DNA from: Calditrichales bacterium MX18-03
GTDB lineage: Bacteria > Bacillota > Clostridia > Lutisporales > Lutisporaceae
Assembly: GCA_021083345.1 (NCBI GenBank)
Contig: JAJGRE010000004.1
Span: 341,918 to 405,917 of the forward strand
Length of the DNA: 64,000 nt
Reading direction: 5' to 3'
Shown: positions 8,401 to 16,784 of the stretch, one piece after another
How the letters are laid out: each line of letters opens with the position of its first letter
Position numbering within the stretch: position 1 is the first letter of the stretch
Made by a program: the position numbers and the translations under genes
The notes under the pieces: model-generated
What the model saw: only the letters and a program-made list of their open reading frames with translations
Databases searched by the model: none
Told to the model about the DNA's origin: nothing

Positions 8401-10919
8401 TTGCTATCTGTCACTTTAACTGTGACCTTATAGTCCTTGGCAGCCGTTAAAGCTCCGTCTGACGCTACGTTCAGCTTGTTTGCAGCAATGGCAAAGGAGG
8501 AATTGTCCGCACTGTTAGCCGGAGTTCCACCATCTGCAACCAGTTCATAGGTAAAGGCTGCTGTACCGCCTGTGGCAGACAGTGTTCCTATTTCAGCATT
8601 GGCAGCTACATTGGCGTTGCCTACCTGCAAGTCCTCTGTGACTGCTAAGCTGATGTTCGTTACTTCGGGATCAGCTGCTGCTACGGTTACGGTGAAGCCC
8701 TTGGTATAGGTCTTGCCTTTGCTGTCTGTCACTTTCACGGTGACCTTATAGTCCTTGGCAGTCGCTAAGGCTCCGCCTGATGCTACGTTCAGCTTGTTTG
8801 CAGCGATAGCAAAGGATGAATTGTCCGCGCTGTTAGCCGGAGTTCCGCCATCTGCAACCAATTCATAGGTAAAGGCTGCTGTGCCGCCTGTTGTGGACAG
8901 TGTTCCTATTTCAGCATTGGCAGTTACATTGGCGTTGCCTACCTGCAAGTCCGCTGTAGCTGCTAAGCTGATGTTTGTTACTTCGGGATCAGCTGCTGCC
9001 ACGGTTACGGTGAAGCCCTTGGTATAGGTCTTACCTTTGCTATCTGTCACTTTAACTGTGACCTTATAGTCCTTGGCAGCCGTTAAAGCTCCGTCTGACG
9101 CTACGTTCAGCTTGTTTGCAGCAATGGCAAAGGAGGAATTGTCCGCACTGTTAGCCGGAGTTCCACCATCTGCAACCAGTTCATAGGTAAAGGCTGCTGT
9201 ACCGCCTGTGGCAGACAGTGTTCCTATTTCAGCATTGGCAGCTACATTGGCGTTGCCTACCTGCAAGTCCTCTGTGACTGCTAAGCTGATGTTCGTTACT
9301 TCGGGATCAGCTGCTGCTACGGTTACGGTGAAGCCCTTGGTATAGGTCTTGCCTTTGCTGTCTGTCACTTTCACGGTGACCTTATAGTCCTTGGCAGTCG
9401 CTAAGGCTCCGCCTGATGCTACGTTCAGCTTGTTTGCAGCGATAGCAAAGGATGAATTGTCCGCGCTGTTAGCCGGAGTTCCGCCATCTGCAACCAATTC
9501 ATAGGTAAAGGCTGCTGTGCCGCCTGTTGTGGACAGTGTTCCTATTTCAGCATTGGCAGCTACATTGGCGTTGCCTACCTGCAAGTCCGCTGTAGCTGCT
9601 AAGCTGATGTTTGTTACTTCGGGATAGGTGATGGATTCGCTGTCGTCACTACCGCCATTTCTACCACCACTGCCGCCGCTGCTGCTGCCGCCACCACCGC
9701 CGGTCTGCCCTCCAACGACCGCTGTATCTCCAGGCTTGACCGATATTGTACCTGCGATGACCCTGGTAGTACTTGAAGCAGCACTAACCTTTGTTCCCGG
9801 TGTTGTGACTTTTATGCTGTCTGCTTTAGCCTCTACTGTTTTTACGCTGCCTGCCCCACTTATGGCAGCACCTTCACCATTAGCAATGATGCTGTCCACA
9901 TGCGTTCCGCTTTGAGTGATGACATGGGCATCTTCACCTACAATCGTTGCTGTATCAATCGTAGATTTGTCATTTACCTTAAGGGTTGAACGGTCACCAA
10001 CAATGGCAGCCTGTACAATGGCAGCCTTGGTGGCAATGACTGTTATATCGGAGGCAACTATTGTTACCTTACCAAAATTCCCTTCAATTATCACATCGTC
10101 TTTTCCATCAACATTGACCTCGCCAATTTGCGTTCCACCCTCGGTATAAACTCTGACTTCACCGTCTACACGGGCAACGGTAACGTTCTGCAAATGGGAA
10201 TTACCCGTGATTTTGATGGAATGAATACCCCCGCCACGGATAAAGGTTTCTCCGCTTACTGTGATATTGTCTAAAGTCACACTGCCCTCGCCAACTTCTT
10301 TGGCGATGATCAGGTTACCCTTAACTATAATGTTTTGCAAGTTTACTCCATCAGCCTTTACGACAACATTGCCTTCGATTGTTTGCGTACCAGCCTTCGG
10401 GCCATAATTTCCCTTTTGGTCATAGACTTTGCTATACCCGAAGAAATTGACTGAATTGGTCGCTCCGTCCCATTGATAGCCAACTTCTAATGCTTTGGCT
10501 ATAAAAGAGATGGGCAGCATAGTCCGGTCACCGCCATTGCCCACGCTCTTCAACTCTGCTGCTGTATCCATCAGCAGTATCTTGCCATTGACGCTTAATT
10601 CTTTACTGCCTATTTTGATCAAAATCAAATCTGTCCCTCTGGTGATCCTGACGGTTTGACTTTCCGCAAGCCACACGGCCTTATCTGTGCCTAAGGCTGG
10701 AGCAACAAAAGCTACAGGCACCATGGTTCGTCCATCTTTAATATAGGGAGCTACATCTGTTTCTAACCGCGTACTACCCACGCTGTAGCCCTTCTCCCCG
10801 ATGGTGAATCTTACTGTCTGCTCCATTCCTTCGACAGTGCTTTCTGCAGCGAATAGCCCTGCTGGAAATAGTGAAAGCACCATCATAAAAATCAATGTTA
10901 TACCCAAGAACCTTTTCAA
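5490..10919 (-). CDS. Large secreted repeat protein (copper-amine-oxidase-N domain, eight cadherin-like repeats, YGGG beta-helix)
   Basis: About 1809 residues from a TTG start at 10919, chosen because AAAGGGGGG lies six bases upstream and the product then begins with a normal signal peptide (MKRFLGITLIF..., cleavage near GLFAAES); an ATG lies 45 bases further upstream at 10964. In order: a copper-amine-oxidase-N (CuAO_N1-like) domain with the 'DGRTMVPVaFVApALG' and 'RTMLPISFIAKALEV' halves; a Val/Ile-rich beta-solenoid; a Gly/Ser linker; eight 106-residue cadherin/Ig-like repeats; an EF-hand-like loop (DTNSDGIIDDGEA); a second solenoid with recurring 'VSGG...IYGGG'; and two C-terminal Ig-like domains. 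It is probably a cell-surface adhesin or matrix protein. No LPXTG or SLH anchor is visible. Confidence 0.85.
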   Translation of the reverse strand: MKRFLGITLIFMMVLSLFPAGLFAAESTVEGMEQTVRFTIGEKGYSVGSTRLETDVAPYIKDGRTMVPVAFVAPALGTDKAVWLAESQTVRITRGTDLILIKIGSKELSVNGKILLMDTAAELKSVGNGGDRTMLPISFIAKALEVGYQWDGATNSVNFFGYSKVYDQKGNYGPKAGTQTIEGNVVVKADGVNLQNIIVKGNLIIAKEVGEGSVTLDNITVSGETFIRGGGIHSIKITGNSHLQNVTVARVDGEVRVYTEGGTQIGEVNVDGKDDVIIEGNFGKVTIVASDITVIATKAAIVQAAIVGDRSTLKVNDKSTIDTATIVGEDAHVITQSGTHVDSIIANGEGAAISGAGSVKTVEAKADSIKVTTPGTKVSAASSTTRVIAGTISVKPGDTAVVGGQTGGGGGSSSGGSGGRNGGSDDSESITYPEVTNISLAATADLQVGNANVAANAEIGTLSTTGGTAAFTYELVADGGTPANSADNSSFAIAANKLNVASGGALATAKDYKVTVKVTDSKGKTYTKGFTVTVAAADPEVTNISLAVTEDLQVGNANVAANAEIGTLSATGGTAAFTYELVADGGTPANSADNSSFAIAANKLNVASDGALTAAKDYKVTVKVTDSKGKTYTKGFTVTVAAADPEVTNISLAATADLQVGNANVTANAEIGTLSTTGGTAAFTYELVADGGTPANSADNSSFAIAANKLNVASGGALATAKDYKVTVKVTDSKGKTYTKGFTVTVAAADPEVTNISLAVTEDLQVGNANVAANAEIGTLSATGGTAAFTYELVADGGTPANSADNSSFAIAANKLNVASDGALTAAKDYKVTVKVTDSKGKTYTKGFTVTVAAADPEVTNISLAATADLQVGNANVTANAEIGTLSTTGGTAAFTYELVADGGTPANSADNSSFAIAANKLNVASGGALATAKDYKVTVKVTDSKGKTYTKGFTVTVAAADPEVTNISLAVTEDLQVGNANVAANAEIGTLSATGGTAAFTYELVADGGTPANSADNSSFAIAANKLNVASDGALTAAKDYKVTVKVTDSKGKTYTKGFTVTVAAADPEVTNISLAATADLQVGNANVTANAEIGTLSTTGGTAAFTYELIADSGTPANSADNSSFAIAANKLNVAAGGALATAKDYKVTVKVTDSKGKTYTKGFTVTVAAADPEVTNISLAVTEDLQVGNANVAANAEIGTLSATGGTAAFTYELIADGGTPANSADNSSFAIAANKLNVAAGGALATAKDYKVTVKVTDSKGKTYTKGFTVTVAAADPAEPVSVSGTSIYANGNAIILDAGTTENYTVVYLDTNSDGIIDDGEAIQEIAGATGSSDITGYDLHSYNVYGGGNSTLDSDTKITMLGGKAYVIYGGGDGGDVTGSTHITVSGGNLAAIVGGGIDCDVSDSTNVAVSGGTIGNIYGGGERTNVAIGSTNVTVSGGTINYVYGGGFISGAGTNVTGSTNVTVIGGTVINLICGGGYAATISGDTNVTVSGGNIDGHIYGDSSHGGLVTGTKKIKISGGSIIGTVSGYTVGNLTTEDGTTPVYKTTLTLSGISAVTDVSDGSLTLGGAAASGYGLDDVRTTAGGVLVFYLPTGEATAAYGSDNYTATVADPGPNTFVKVSTTYAITLGTITTVDGDSDSTITIDATPVEAGATVTLTVEPKAGMRLKAGTLKANYNDGEDKEAALSGSGPYTFTMPAYAVSITAEFEVIPVQSEAPVITSTVLINRNPQTVWGTATAGATIRVYLDSELVRTVIADGNGDWTISPNRLDLTTYGGATVYATAQLEGCEVSEFSNIVVINTL
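7081..9624 (-). repeat. Eight tandem 318-bp coding repeats (four 636-bp dimers)
   Basis: The period was measured directly from recurring 'gaagccc' positions (7104, 7422 and so on, spacing 318). Each unit encodes 106 residues beginning PEVTNISLA and ending TVTVAAAD. Two subtypes alternate strictly, one with 'AATADL...LSTTGG' and one with 'AVTEDL...LSATGG', so the real unit of amplification is 636 bp. Neighbouring dimers are nearly identical at DNA level, including third positions, which indicates recent unequal exchange. Read mapping and assembly may miscount copies here. Confidence 0.95.
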
Positions 10920-11001
10920 GAAGTGACCCCCCTTTTCAAAATTGCGACAATTATGCTTACTCATTATAGCATTGGCAGAATAGCCTGGTTATTTATCTAC
11001 A

Positions 11002-11068
11002 TGAAATGTCATTTTTACGTCATGAAATGTATTGTTTTGTATTTTTTTCGTAGTTGCTATGTTATAAT
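11002..11068 (+). promoter_or_regulatory. Second copy of LytTR direct repeats and promoter
   Basis: TGAAATGT repeats start at 11002 and 11023 (21-bp spacing), with TATAAT at 11063-11068. The whole block aligns with 4530-4595. On the other strand a TATAAT (10963-10968) for the surface-protein gene lies about 35 bp away, so the repeats sit between divergent promoters and could control both. Confidence 0.6.
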
Positions 11069-11094
11069 GAATATTTGTATAGACAAATAGGAGG

Positions 11095-11235
11095 GGCAAT
11101 CTGGACTTTGTCAAGAACCTATCACAAGATGGCTTTACTACAACAAGCGGACTTTTTATTCCTGAATCAAGAAATGTTTTCAAAGAAGTAAAGCAGAAAT
11201 ATATCAATTATTCCTTCCAGTCGGAAGACTTTTAG
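11095..11235 (+). pseudogene. Remnant of a LytTR response regulator gene (3' end only)
   Basis: This stretch repeats the last roughly 45 codons of the response regulator gene (compare 5223-5364), from 'caatctggactttg' through the stop, with scattered substitutions. It is joined directly to a copy of that gene's promoter. The junction lies at a short 'ggggcaa' sequence, consistent with an internal deletion of about 600 bp that removed the receiver domain and most of the LytTR domain. Its stop codon overlaps the ribosome binding site of the kinase that follows, as in a normal regulator-kinase operon. Confidence 0.8.
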
Positions 11236-11244
11236 GAGAAAAGA

Positions 11245-12513
11245 ATGCTAAACTTAATTAGATCTCTATTTAACCTTATTTACGCTATCAGCTTGATCTA
11301 TATGCTCTTGGATTTTGAAATAAAACGCAAGAAAGACCTCTATCTGATGGGGCTATTCGTATTTGTCATTCTAATCTGCAATGTATTTGTCTGGTTAAAT
11401 TTCGGGTATGAAGGGTTTATGAAGCTCTATCCCCTTCTTATTCATATTCCGTCGTTTATAGTCTTCCTGCTCGTATCAAAGTACAAAGGAATAAAATTAA
11501 TCTTTGTTCTTTTGACAGTCTTTGTTTTATGCTCACCACCCATTGGCATAGCCCTTATCATTTCCTCTTTTTTTGGCTTTAATAGAACAATCCTTACTGT
11601 TGTTTGCTTCATGATGTATATACCCACAGGATTTTTTGTGTACAAATATTTGCGCCCTTCATTTCTTTATATGCTGCGTAACACGGATAAAGGCTGGTTT
11701 GGATTTTGCACGATACCGCTTTCATACTATGCACTCATTTATTTTATTGTCCTACGCAATTCTAAACAAATGACGGAAATACCTAATCTTGTGATTATGG
11801 TGTTAGCCCTTATTTTGACTATTGCAGCCTATATTATGATTCTACGGTTTTTCAAACAAATCAGAGAACAGCTCACCCTACAAAACGAACAAAATTTATT
11901 ACAAATGCAAGTAGCAGCAGCACAGGCGCATTTGGAAGCCCTGGAAGAATCACAGGAAAAGACGATCATTTATCGCCACGATATGCGGCACCATCTGAAT
12001 CTGATTAGTGCCTATCTTGCGGACAACAACGTGGCCGCAGCAGAAGAATATATTTCCGATGTCGAAAATATTATTGAAAGCACTGTAATTGAAAAGTACT
12101 GCAGCAATTACTCGATCAATTTGATGTTAAATTGCTATGTTGCCAAGGCAAGAAATGAGCACATTGCAGTTGAAACAGAGGTCAACCTCCCTGCAAAAAA
12201 CGTTATTTCTGATATGGACCTTTGTGTTATCTTTGCCAATGCCATAGAAAATGCTATTAATGCATGCAAACTCGTTCCCCACACAGACAACCGATTCATA
12301 AAAATACTCTGTAAAATTAAAGGAGATAAGCGCCTCATACAAGTTATCAACAGCTATGAAGGCACAATCCTGTTTGTTGACGACATGCCGGCAAGCCTGA
12401 AGGAAAATCATGGCCTCGGTACAAAAAGCATCGCAGCGATAGCAGAAAAGTACGGCGGCGTGTATTCCTTCACTGCTGACAGTGGTGTCTTTAAAACAAG
12501 CATCATCTTGTAG
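11245..12513 (+). CDS. AgrC-like sensor histidine kinase (GHKL family)
   Basis: A 422-residue kinase with six or seven N-terminal membrane segments (about 1-205), a short coiled coil (about 210-245), the H-box RHDMRHHL (phosphoacceptor histidine near residue 249) and a GHKL ATPase domain with N-box NAIENAINAC and G-box HGLGTKSI. This is the architecture of AgrC/VirS-type kinases that sense peptides or cell-envelope signals. TAGGAG precedes the ATG. It follows a deleted copy of a response regulator gene, so its functional partner is most likely the intact regulator at 4633-5364. A strong terminator follows. Confidence 0.9.
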   Translation: MLNLIRSLFNLIYAISLIYMLLDFEIKRKKDLYLMGLFVFVILICNVFVWLNFGYEGFMKLYPLLIHIPSFIVFLLVSKYKGIKLIFVLLTVFVLCSPPIGIALIISSFFGFNRTILTVVCFMMYIPTGFFVYKYLRPSFLYMLRNTDKGWFGFCTIPLSYYALIYFIVLRNSKQMTEIPNLVIMVLALILTIAAYIMILRFFKQIREQLTLQNEQNLLQMQVAAAQAHLEALEESQEKTIIYRHDMRHHLNLISAYLADNNVAAAEEYISDVENIIESTVIEKYCSNYSINLMLNCYVAKARNEHIAVETEVNLPAKNVISDMDLCVIFANAIENAINACKLVPHTDNRFIKILCKIKGDKRLIQVINSYEGTILFVDDMPASLKENHGLGTKSIAAIAEKYGGVYSFTADSGVFKTSIIL

Positions 12514-12560
12514 GCTCCTCTGTCAACCTACTGTTCAAACTTCATAAGAAGCATAAATAA

Positions 12561-12604
12561 AAACAGCCTAGAAGCATTGATTCACAACACTTCTAGGCTG
12601 TTTC
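12561..12604 (+). terminator. Terminator after the kinase gene
   Basis: A near-perfect stem AACAGCCTAGAAG/CTTCTAGGCTGTT with a 15-base loop and a T-rich tail. It may act on both strands, because the glycoside operon ends convergently at 12708. Confidence 0.85.
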
Positions 12605-12707
12605 CGCATTTACTTGTGATACGGTTCAGCATAACACAAGTAAGATCCTTCATCATTCACTTCTCAGACCGCCTTGCCGGTTGGTGCATTATTTGAAATT
12701 ATTCACC

Positions 12708-14429
12708 CTATAACGGTCCAATACTGTCATACTTGATCCACCGTACCTGGTACGGCAGCATCTTCACATTCCCAATATCTACTGCCTCATTATTTACAAG
12801 GTCGAAGCCCTTGACGGCAGCGGGGATGTCGTATGTCTCTCCGGACACGTTAACGGCAGTCAGCATCTTTTCTCCGGTATCACGGTTGTGCCGGATAAAG
12901 GCGAATGCCCTTTCATCCAGCCGCACAACTTGCTGCGCCGCAGCCGGAGAAAACGCCGACTGCTGCCGCCGCAGCCGGATCAGCTGCGACAGCCGGTCAA
13001 AGACCTGGTTCCGGAGGCTGCCCTCAGCCTCCAGCTCCGTAGAGACCTGGTCATAGTCCAGCTTTTCCCTGTTGATCCGACGGTTGATGCCGGATTCTTC
13101 TACACCGGCATACCAGTTCTGCGATCCGATCAAGCTGTGCATGTAGATGCCCGGCACACCAGCTACCGACAGCAGGATAGCCTGTGCTGCTACAAATTTA
13201 CCCACCCGTTCCTTCATATCCGGGGACTGGGGGTCGGTCAGTGCGTCCATATAGTTGATATTCAGCTCGTAGGGGCTTTTCGTCCCATCGCAGTTGAACT
13301 TATAATTGATCCTTCCGCCATGCCGGATAACGGTATCCACCATCATCTGCTTCTCATGCTCAGTCAGGATTCCCTCGGTGGGTCTCATCCCGATGCCGTC
13401 ATGGGAAGCCAGGAAGTTGTAATACGTCGTTCCCTCTTCCAGCGGCGTATCCCCCAGAGACTCGGCCCACTCCGTCAGCTTGGCGGCATTGCCTGATAAA
13501 AAGGAAAATAGTGTCAAGGGCGGTAGGGGAAACTGGTAAACCATTTGTGCCTCGTCGCTGCCATCCCCAAAGTAGCTGATGTTGTCAATGTGGGGCACAT
13601 TGGTCTCAGTTATGAGAATGGTTCCCGGAAATACCTGCTCCACTGCGGCCCGCATCAGCTTGACTACAGCATGGGTCTCTTCCAGGTGCATGCAGGTGGT
13701 ACCTTTTTTCTTCCATGCGAAGCCGATGGCATCCAGCCGGATGAACCGGGCTCCCCTGTCCGCATAGGTCAGAAGGACCTGGAGGATCTCCAGCAGTACC
13801 TTTGGATTCTGAAAGTTGAGATCGACCTGGTCGTCGCTGAACGTCGTCCATACATGCCGCAGGCCTTCGATGGTCTCAAAAGGTGTCAGCAGCGGAAGTG
13901 CCCTGGGACGAATGACCATGGAATAATCCCCATCCGGATCCGCTGTGATGAAATACGCCTTATAGTCCGGGTCACACGCAAGAAAATGCTGGAACCAGCT
14001 GCCGGCTTTGGATACATGGTTCACCACCGCATCATACATCATATCGTAGTCACCGGCCAGCGCCCGTACATCCTCCCATGTGCCCAGCCGGTCATCGATC
14101 TGATAATAATCCACAACGGAGAATCCATCATCGGAAGTATAGGGGAACATCGGCAGGATGTGTACCGCCGTTACGGTATCCTTCATGAAACGGTTCAAGA
14201 ACCGTCTCAGGGCAGCCAAGGGTGCCTCGCCATTCTTTCTGATGGAGTCCCCGTAGGTGATCAGCATGACATCCTTTTCGCTGACCCAGTCCTTTTGGAC
14301 ACAACCGGCCTTTTCCTGCCAGCCTTCAAGCAAAGCCAGCATATCGCGGAGCACACTCCCGGCCTGCTCCTTATATAATATCTCTAAGTGATGCCTGATC
14401 ACATCCTGTTGATAAATCCGCTTCTTCAA
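12708..14429 (-). CDS. ycjM: GH13_18 glycoside phosphorylase, YcjM-like (glucosylglycerate phosphorylase family)
   Basis: About 573 residues, soluble, of the sucrose-phosphorylase branch of GH13. Visible motifs are the nucleophile in GARFIRLDAIGF, the general acid in TILITETNVP and the transition-state residue in FLASHDGIG. It matches E. coli YcjM along its length (for example 'SDDGFSVVDYYQ', 'RPRALPLLTPF', and the ending 'PYQVRWIK'), an enzyme reported to phosphorolyse 2-O-alpha-glucosylglycerate. I start at TTG 14429, which has GAGGTG seven bases upstream and matches the family N-terminus; a GTG at 14444 is a poorer choice. It overlaps the end of ycjT by about 59 bases and is the last gene of the operon. 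Exact substrate specificity is not provable from sequence. Confidence 0.8.
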   Translation of the reverse strand: MKKRIYQQDVIRHHLEILYKEQAGSVLRDMLALLEGWQEKAGCVQKDWVSEKDVMLITYGDSIRKNGEAPLAALRRFLNRFMKDTVTAVHILPMFPYTSDDGFSVVDYYQIDDRLGTWEDVRALAGDYDMMYDAVVNHVSKAGSWFQHFLACDPDYKAYFITADPDGDYSMVIRPRALPLLTPFETIEGLRHVWTTFSDDQVDLNFQNPKVLLEILQVLLTYADRGARFIRLDAIGFAWKKKGTTCMHLEETHAVVKLMRAAVEQVFPGTILITETNVPHIDNISYFGDGSDEAQMVYQFPLPPLTLFSFLSGNAAKLTEWAESLGDTPLEEGTTYYNFLASHDGIGMRPTEGILTEHEKQMMVDTVIRHGGRINYKFNCDGTKSPYELNINYMDALTDPQSPDMKERVGKFVAAQAILLSVAGVPGIYMHSLIGSQNWYAGVEESGINRRINREKLDYDQVSTELEAEGSLRNQVFDRLSQLIRLRRQQSAFSPAAAQQVVRLDERAFAFIRHNRDTGEKMLTAVNVSGETYDIPAAVKGFDLVNNEAVDIGNVKMLPYQVRWIKYDSIGPL

Positions 14430-16770
14430 TGGGCGACACCTCACGCTGTTTTAATATGAGCCGGCCTTTCAGGGCGTAGTCCCTTCCATGAACCTTCATG
14501 GGTATTTCCTCGCAGGAATCTGATGCTATGAAGATCTCGTCCCGCGTTACCCTCACCATGATTTTTTTGCTTTTCCAATAAAAGCTGAAGCTTAGCCGCG
14601 ACCATGCTTCCGGCAGCTGCGGATTCAGCTCCAGGCTTCCTTCATTGTTGTAAACGCCTCCGAAACCAAAGACCGTCATCATCCATATCCCACCCATTGA
14701 TGCTGCATGGATACCGGTATTTGAAGATATCGGATTCTGCCCCATATCCACCCGACATGCCTCCTTGAAAAACCGGTAGGCATCCGCGGTATCCCCGAAG
14801 TAAGCGGCAACAATGCTGTGTATGGCACTGCTCAGGGATGAATCGTGTATGGTCCTGGGCTCATAGTATTTCCAGCCGGCCTCTATGGTCTGCCTGTCAA
14901 ACAGCCTTTTCAGCGTGTAGAAAAGCATCACCACATCTGCTTGCTTCAGTACTTGCAGGTCAACGATCTGATTTCTGGAATAATCCAGCAGAATGCTCTG
15001 CTTCAAAGCGCTTTCCCTGTATTCCGCTATATCGATTTCTTTTTTATTGAGGAAAGTGTCATCCTGGGGTATGACACCGTCAGCATCAGGCGTAGGCAGG
15101 TACAGCTTTTCCAAAGCCTTGCGGTATACATCATACCTTTCCTGCAGCTTCAGCTTTGCGTCCAAAGCTTCAAAAAGCCCGGCATGCTCCGATTGCAGCA
15201 GTTCATAAAGCCTGACAGCAGCCTCAATGACATAGTGTGCCATGTAATTGGTATAGGCGTTGTTGTCAATATGCTCGGTATACTCATCCGGTCCAATGAC
15301 ATCTCTGATTTCATACCGTTCAAGCTGCCGATTCCATTGAAGCCGGCTGCACCAGAACCAGGCACACTCAAAGAGCAGTTCACTGCCGTAATCTCGCATG
15401 AACGCAAAATCGTCCGTGGATAGGTAGTACTGCCATAGGGAATAAGCAATATCCGCTGTAATATGGTGCTCTTTTTCTCCCGACCACACCCGGGTGGGTT
15501 TGCCGGTCAGAATATTCAGCGCCGCCCAGTCCGGCGTCTCTTCCTCTCCCGTAAACGCCGTCTCCCACGGGTACATGGCCCCCTGATAGCCGTATTTGGC
15601 TGCCTTGGAGCGGGCTCCTTCCAGGTTTTCATACCGGTACATCAGAAGCTGCCTGGCAACCTGGGGCATCGAATACTGGAAATACGGCAGCATAAAGATC
15701 TCGGTATCCCAAAACACATGGCCCTTATACCCCTCTCCGGACAATGCCTTGGCTCCGATGCTGAAGCGCCGGTCATGCCGGGGGGTCATGATAAGCAGGT
15801 GATACTGTGCAAACCTCAAAGTCAGCAGGTCTTCGCTGTTTTGGCTTTCTATACTGATTTCCACCGCTTCCCAATAGGCCTTCCATTCTTTTTTGCTGCG
15901 GTCCAGCAATGTATCATAATTTTGCAGGGATATGTTTTTCAGATGCGCCAATGCCTTTGCCTTCAGCTTCTTAAGACTGTAGTTGTCCCGTTCTTCCTGA
16001 TCCCTGGATGTAAAAATATTGACGATCTTCTCGAAGGTCACACCCTGATTCTTTTCGGCGTCAAGGCTATAGATTCCGAAGATTTTCCTGCGTTCCACAC
16101 CGAATTCCTCTGCCTCATGGATCAAGCTGCCGCCGCTTGCCATACTGCAGCTGCAGCCGGTTACAAAGTCTATGCCTGACTCTGTAGTAATCTGCACCAG
16201 CTGCATAAAACGCTTGTCATACACCTGCTTGTCGCCTTCGCGGAAATGCTGGCTGCCTGAGTTGGTCATCCTGCAGCTGATGCCGGTCTTGACCCTTATC
16301 CGGGCATCACCTGTCAGCGGCTCAATGGTAACCTTAAAGGCGATAGTATGCAAATCCTCAATGGAAACAAACCGCCTGAACAGCAGCCGGTAGGTCTCCT
16401 TGGCGGTGCTCTGCCAGATAACTTCCCGTGTCAGTTCCCCATCTTTGAGATTCAGGCACCTGGCATAGGAGACGACCGCTCCCGTATTCATTGTAAACTG
16501 CTCGCCGTTCAGAAATATCTGCATTTCTGTGACATCCGCTGCATTGGGCAGCTCCGTCACTTCTCCGGGTGTGGATTTATTGAAGGTACCGGCAACAAAA
16601 AGATTCCTTACCTGTCCCACATAGCTTTCTTCATAAGCGGACCGGAGCCCCAGATAGCCGTTCCCCAGTGCCATAATGCTTTCGCATTTTCCCTGGTGGC
16701 GCAGATCCGGTTTTTCTTCGCAAAGGATCCAGTCCTTGTATTCCCCGATTCCTTTTTCATAGCTCAGCAT
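14371..16770 (-). CDS. ycjT: GH65 glycoside phosphorylase, YcjT-like (kojibiose phosphorylase family)
   Basis: About 799 residues of the GH65 (maltose/kojibiose/trehalose phosphorylase) family: an N-terminal beta-sandwich, a helical linker, an (alpha/alpha)6 barrel with the catalytic acid in 'IGPDEYTEHIDNNAYTNYMA', and a C-terminal beta-sheet domain. E. coli YcjT was shown to be a kojibiose phosphorylase releasing beta-glucose-1-phosphate and glucose; the operon context makes the same role likely. The start at 16770 has GGGAGG five bases upstream. It lies 14 bases after ycjS. No beta-phosphoglucomutase (YcjU in E. coli) is present in the window to process the product. Confidence 0.85.
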   Translation of the reverse strand: MLSYEKGIGEYKDWILCEEKPDLRHQGKCESIMALGNGYLGLRSAYEESYVGQVRNLFVAGTFNKSTPGEVTELPNAADVTEMQIFLNGEQFTMNTGAVVSYARCLNLKDGELTREVIWQSTAKETYRLLFRRFVSIEDLHTIAFKVTIEPLTGDARIRVKTGISCRMTNSGSQHFREGDKQVYDKRFMQLVQITTESGIDFVTGCSCSMASGGSLIHEAEEFGVERRKIFGIYSLDAEKNQGVTFEKIVNIFTSRDQEERDNYSLKKLKAKALAHLKNISLQNYDTLLDRSKKEWKAYWEAVEISIESQNSEDLLTLRFAQYHLLIMTPRHDRRFSIGAKALSGEGYKGHVFWDTEIFMLPYFQYSMPQVARQLLMYRYENLEGARSKAAKYGYQGAMYPWETAFTGEEETPDWAALNILTGKPTRVWSGEKEHHITADIAYSLWQYYLSTDDFAFMRDYGSELLFECAWFWCSRLQWNRQLERYEIRDVIGPDEYTEHIDNNAYTNYMAHYVIEAAVRLYELLQSEHAGLFEALDAKLKLQERYDVYRKALEKLYLPTPDADGVIPQDDTFLNKKEIDIAEYRESALKQSILLDYSRNQIVDLQVLKQADVVMLFYTLKRLFDRQTIEAGWKYYEPRTIHDSSLSSAIHSIVAAYFGDTADAYRFFKEACRVDMGQNPISSNTGIHAASMGGIWMMTVFGFGGVYNNEGSLELNPQLPEAWSRLSFSFYWKSKKIMVRVTRDEIFIASDSCEEIPMKVHGRDYALKGRLILKQREVSPIEEADLSTGCDQASLRDII

Positions 16771-16784
16771 TGTGTCCTCCCGGG

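Noticed and set aside
13545..14378. 277-codon + frame opposite the GH13 gene
   Set aside because: It is antisense to a clearly homologous enzyme and has no family features; long opposite frames are common here because of codon bias.
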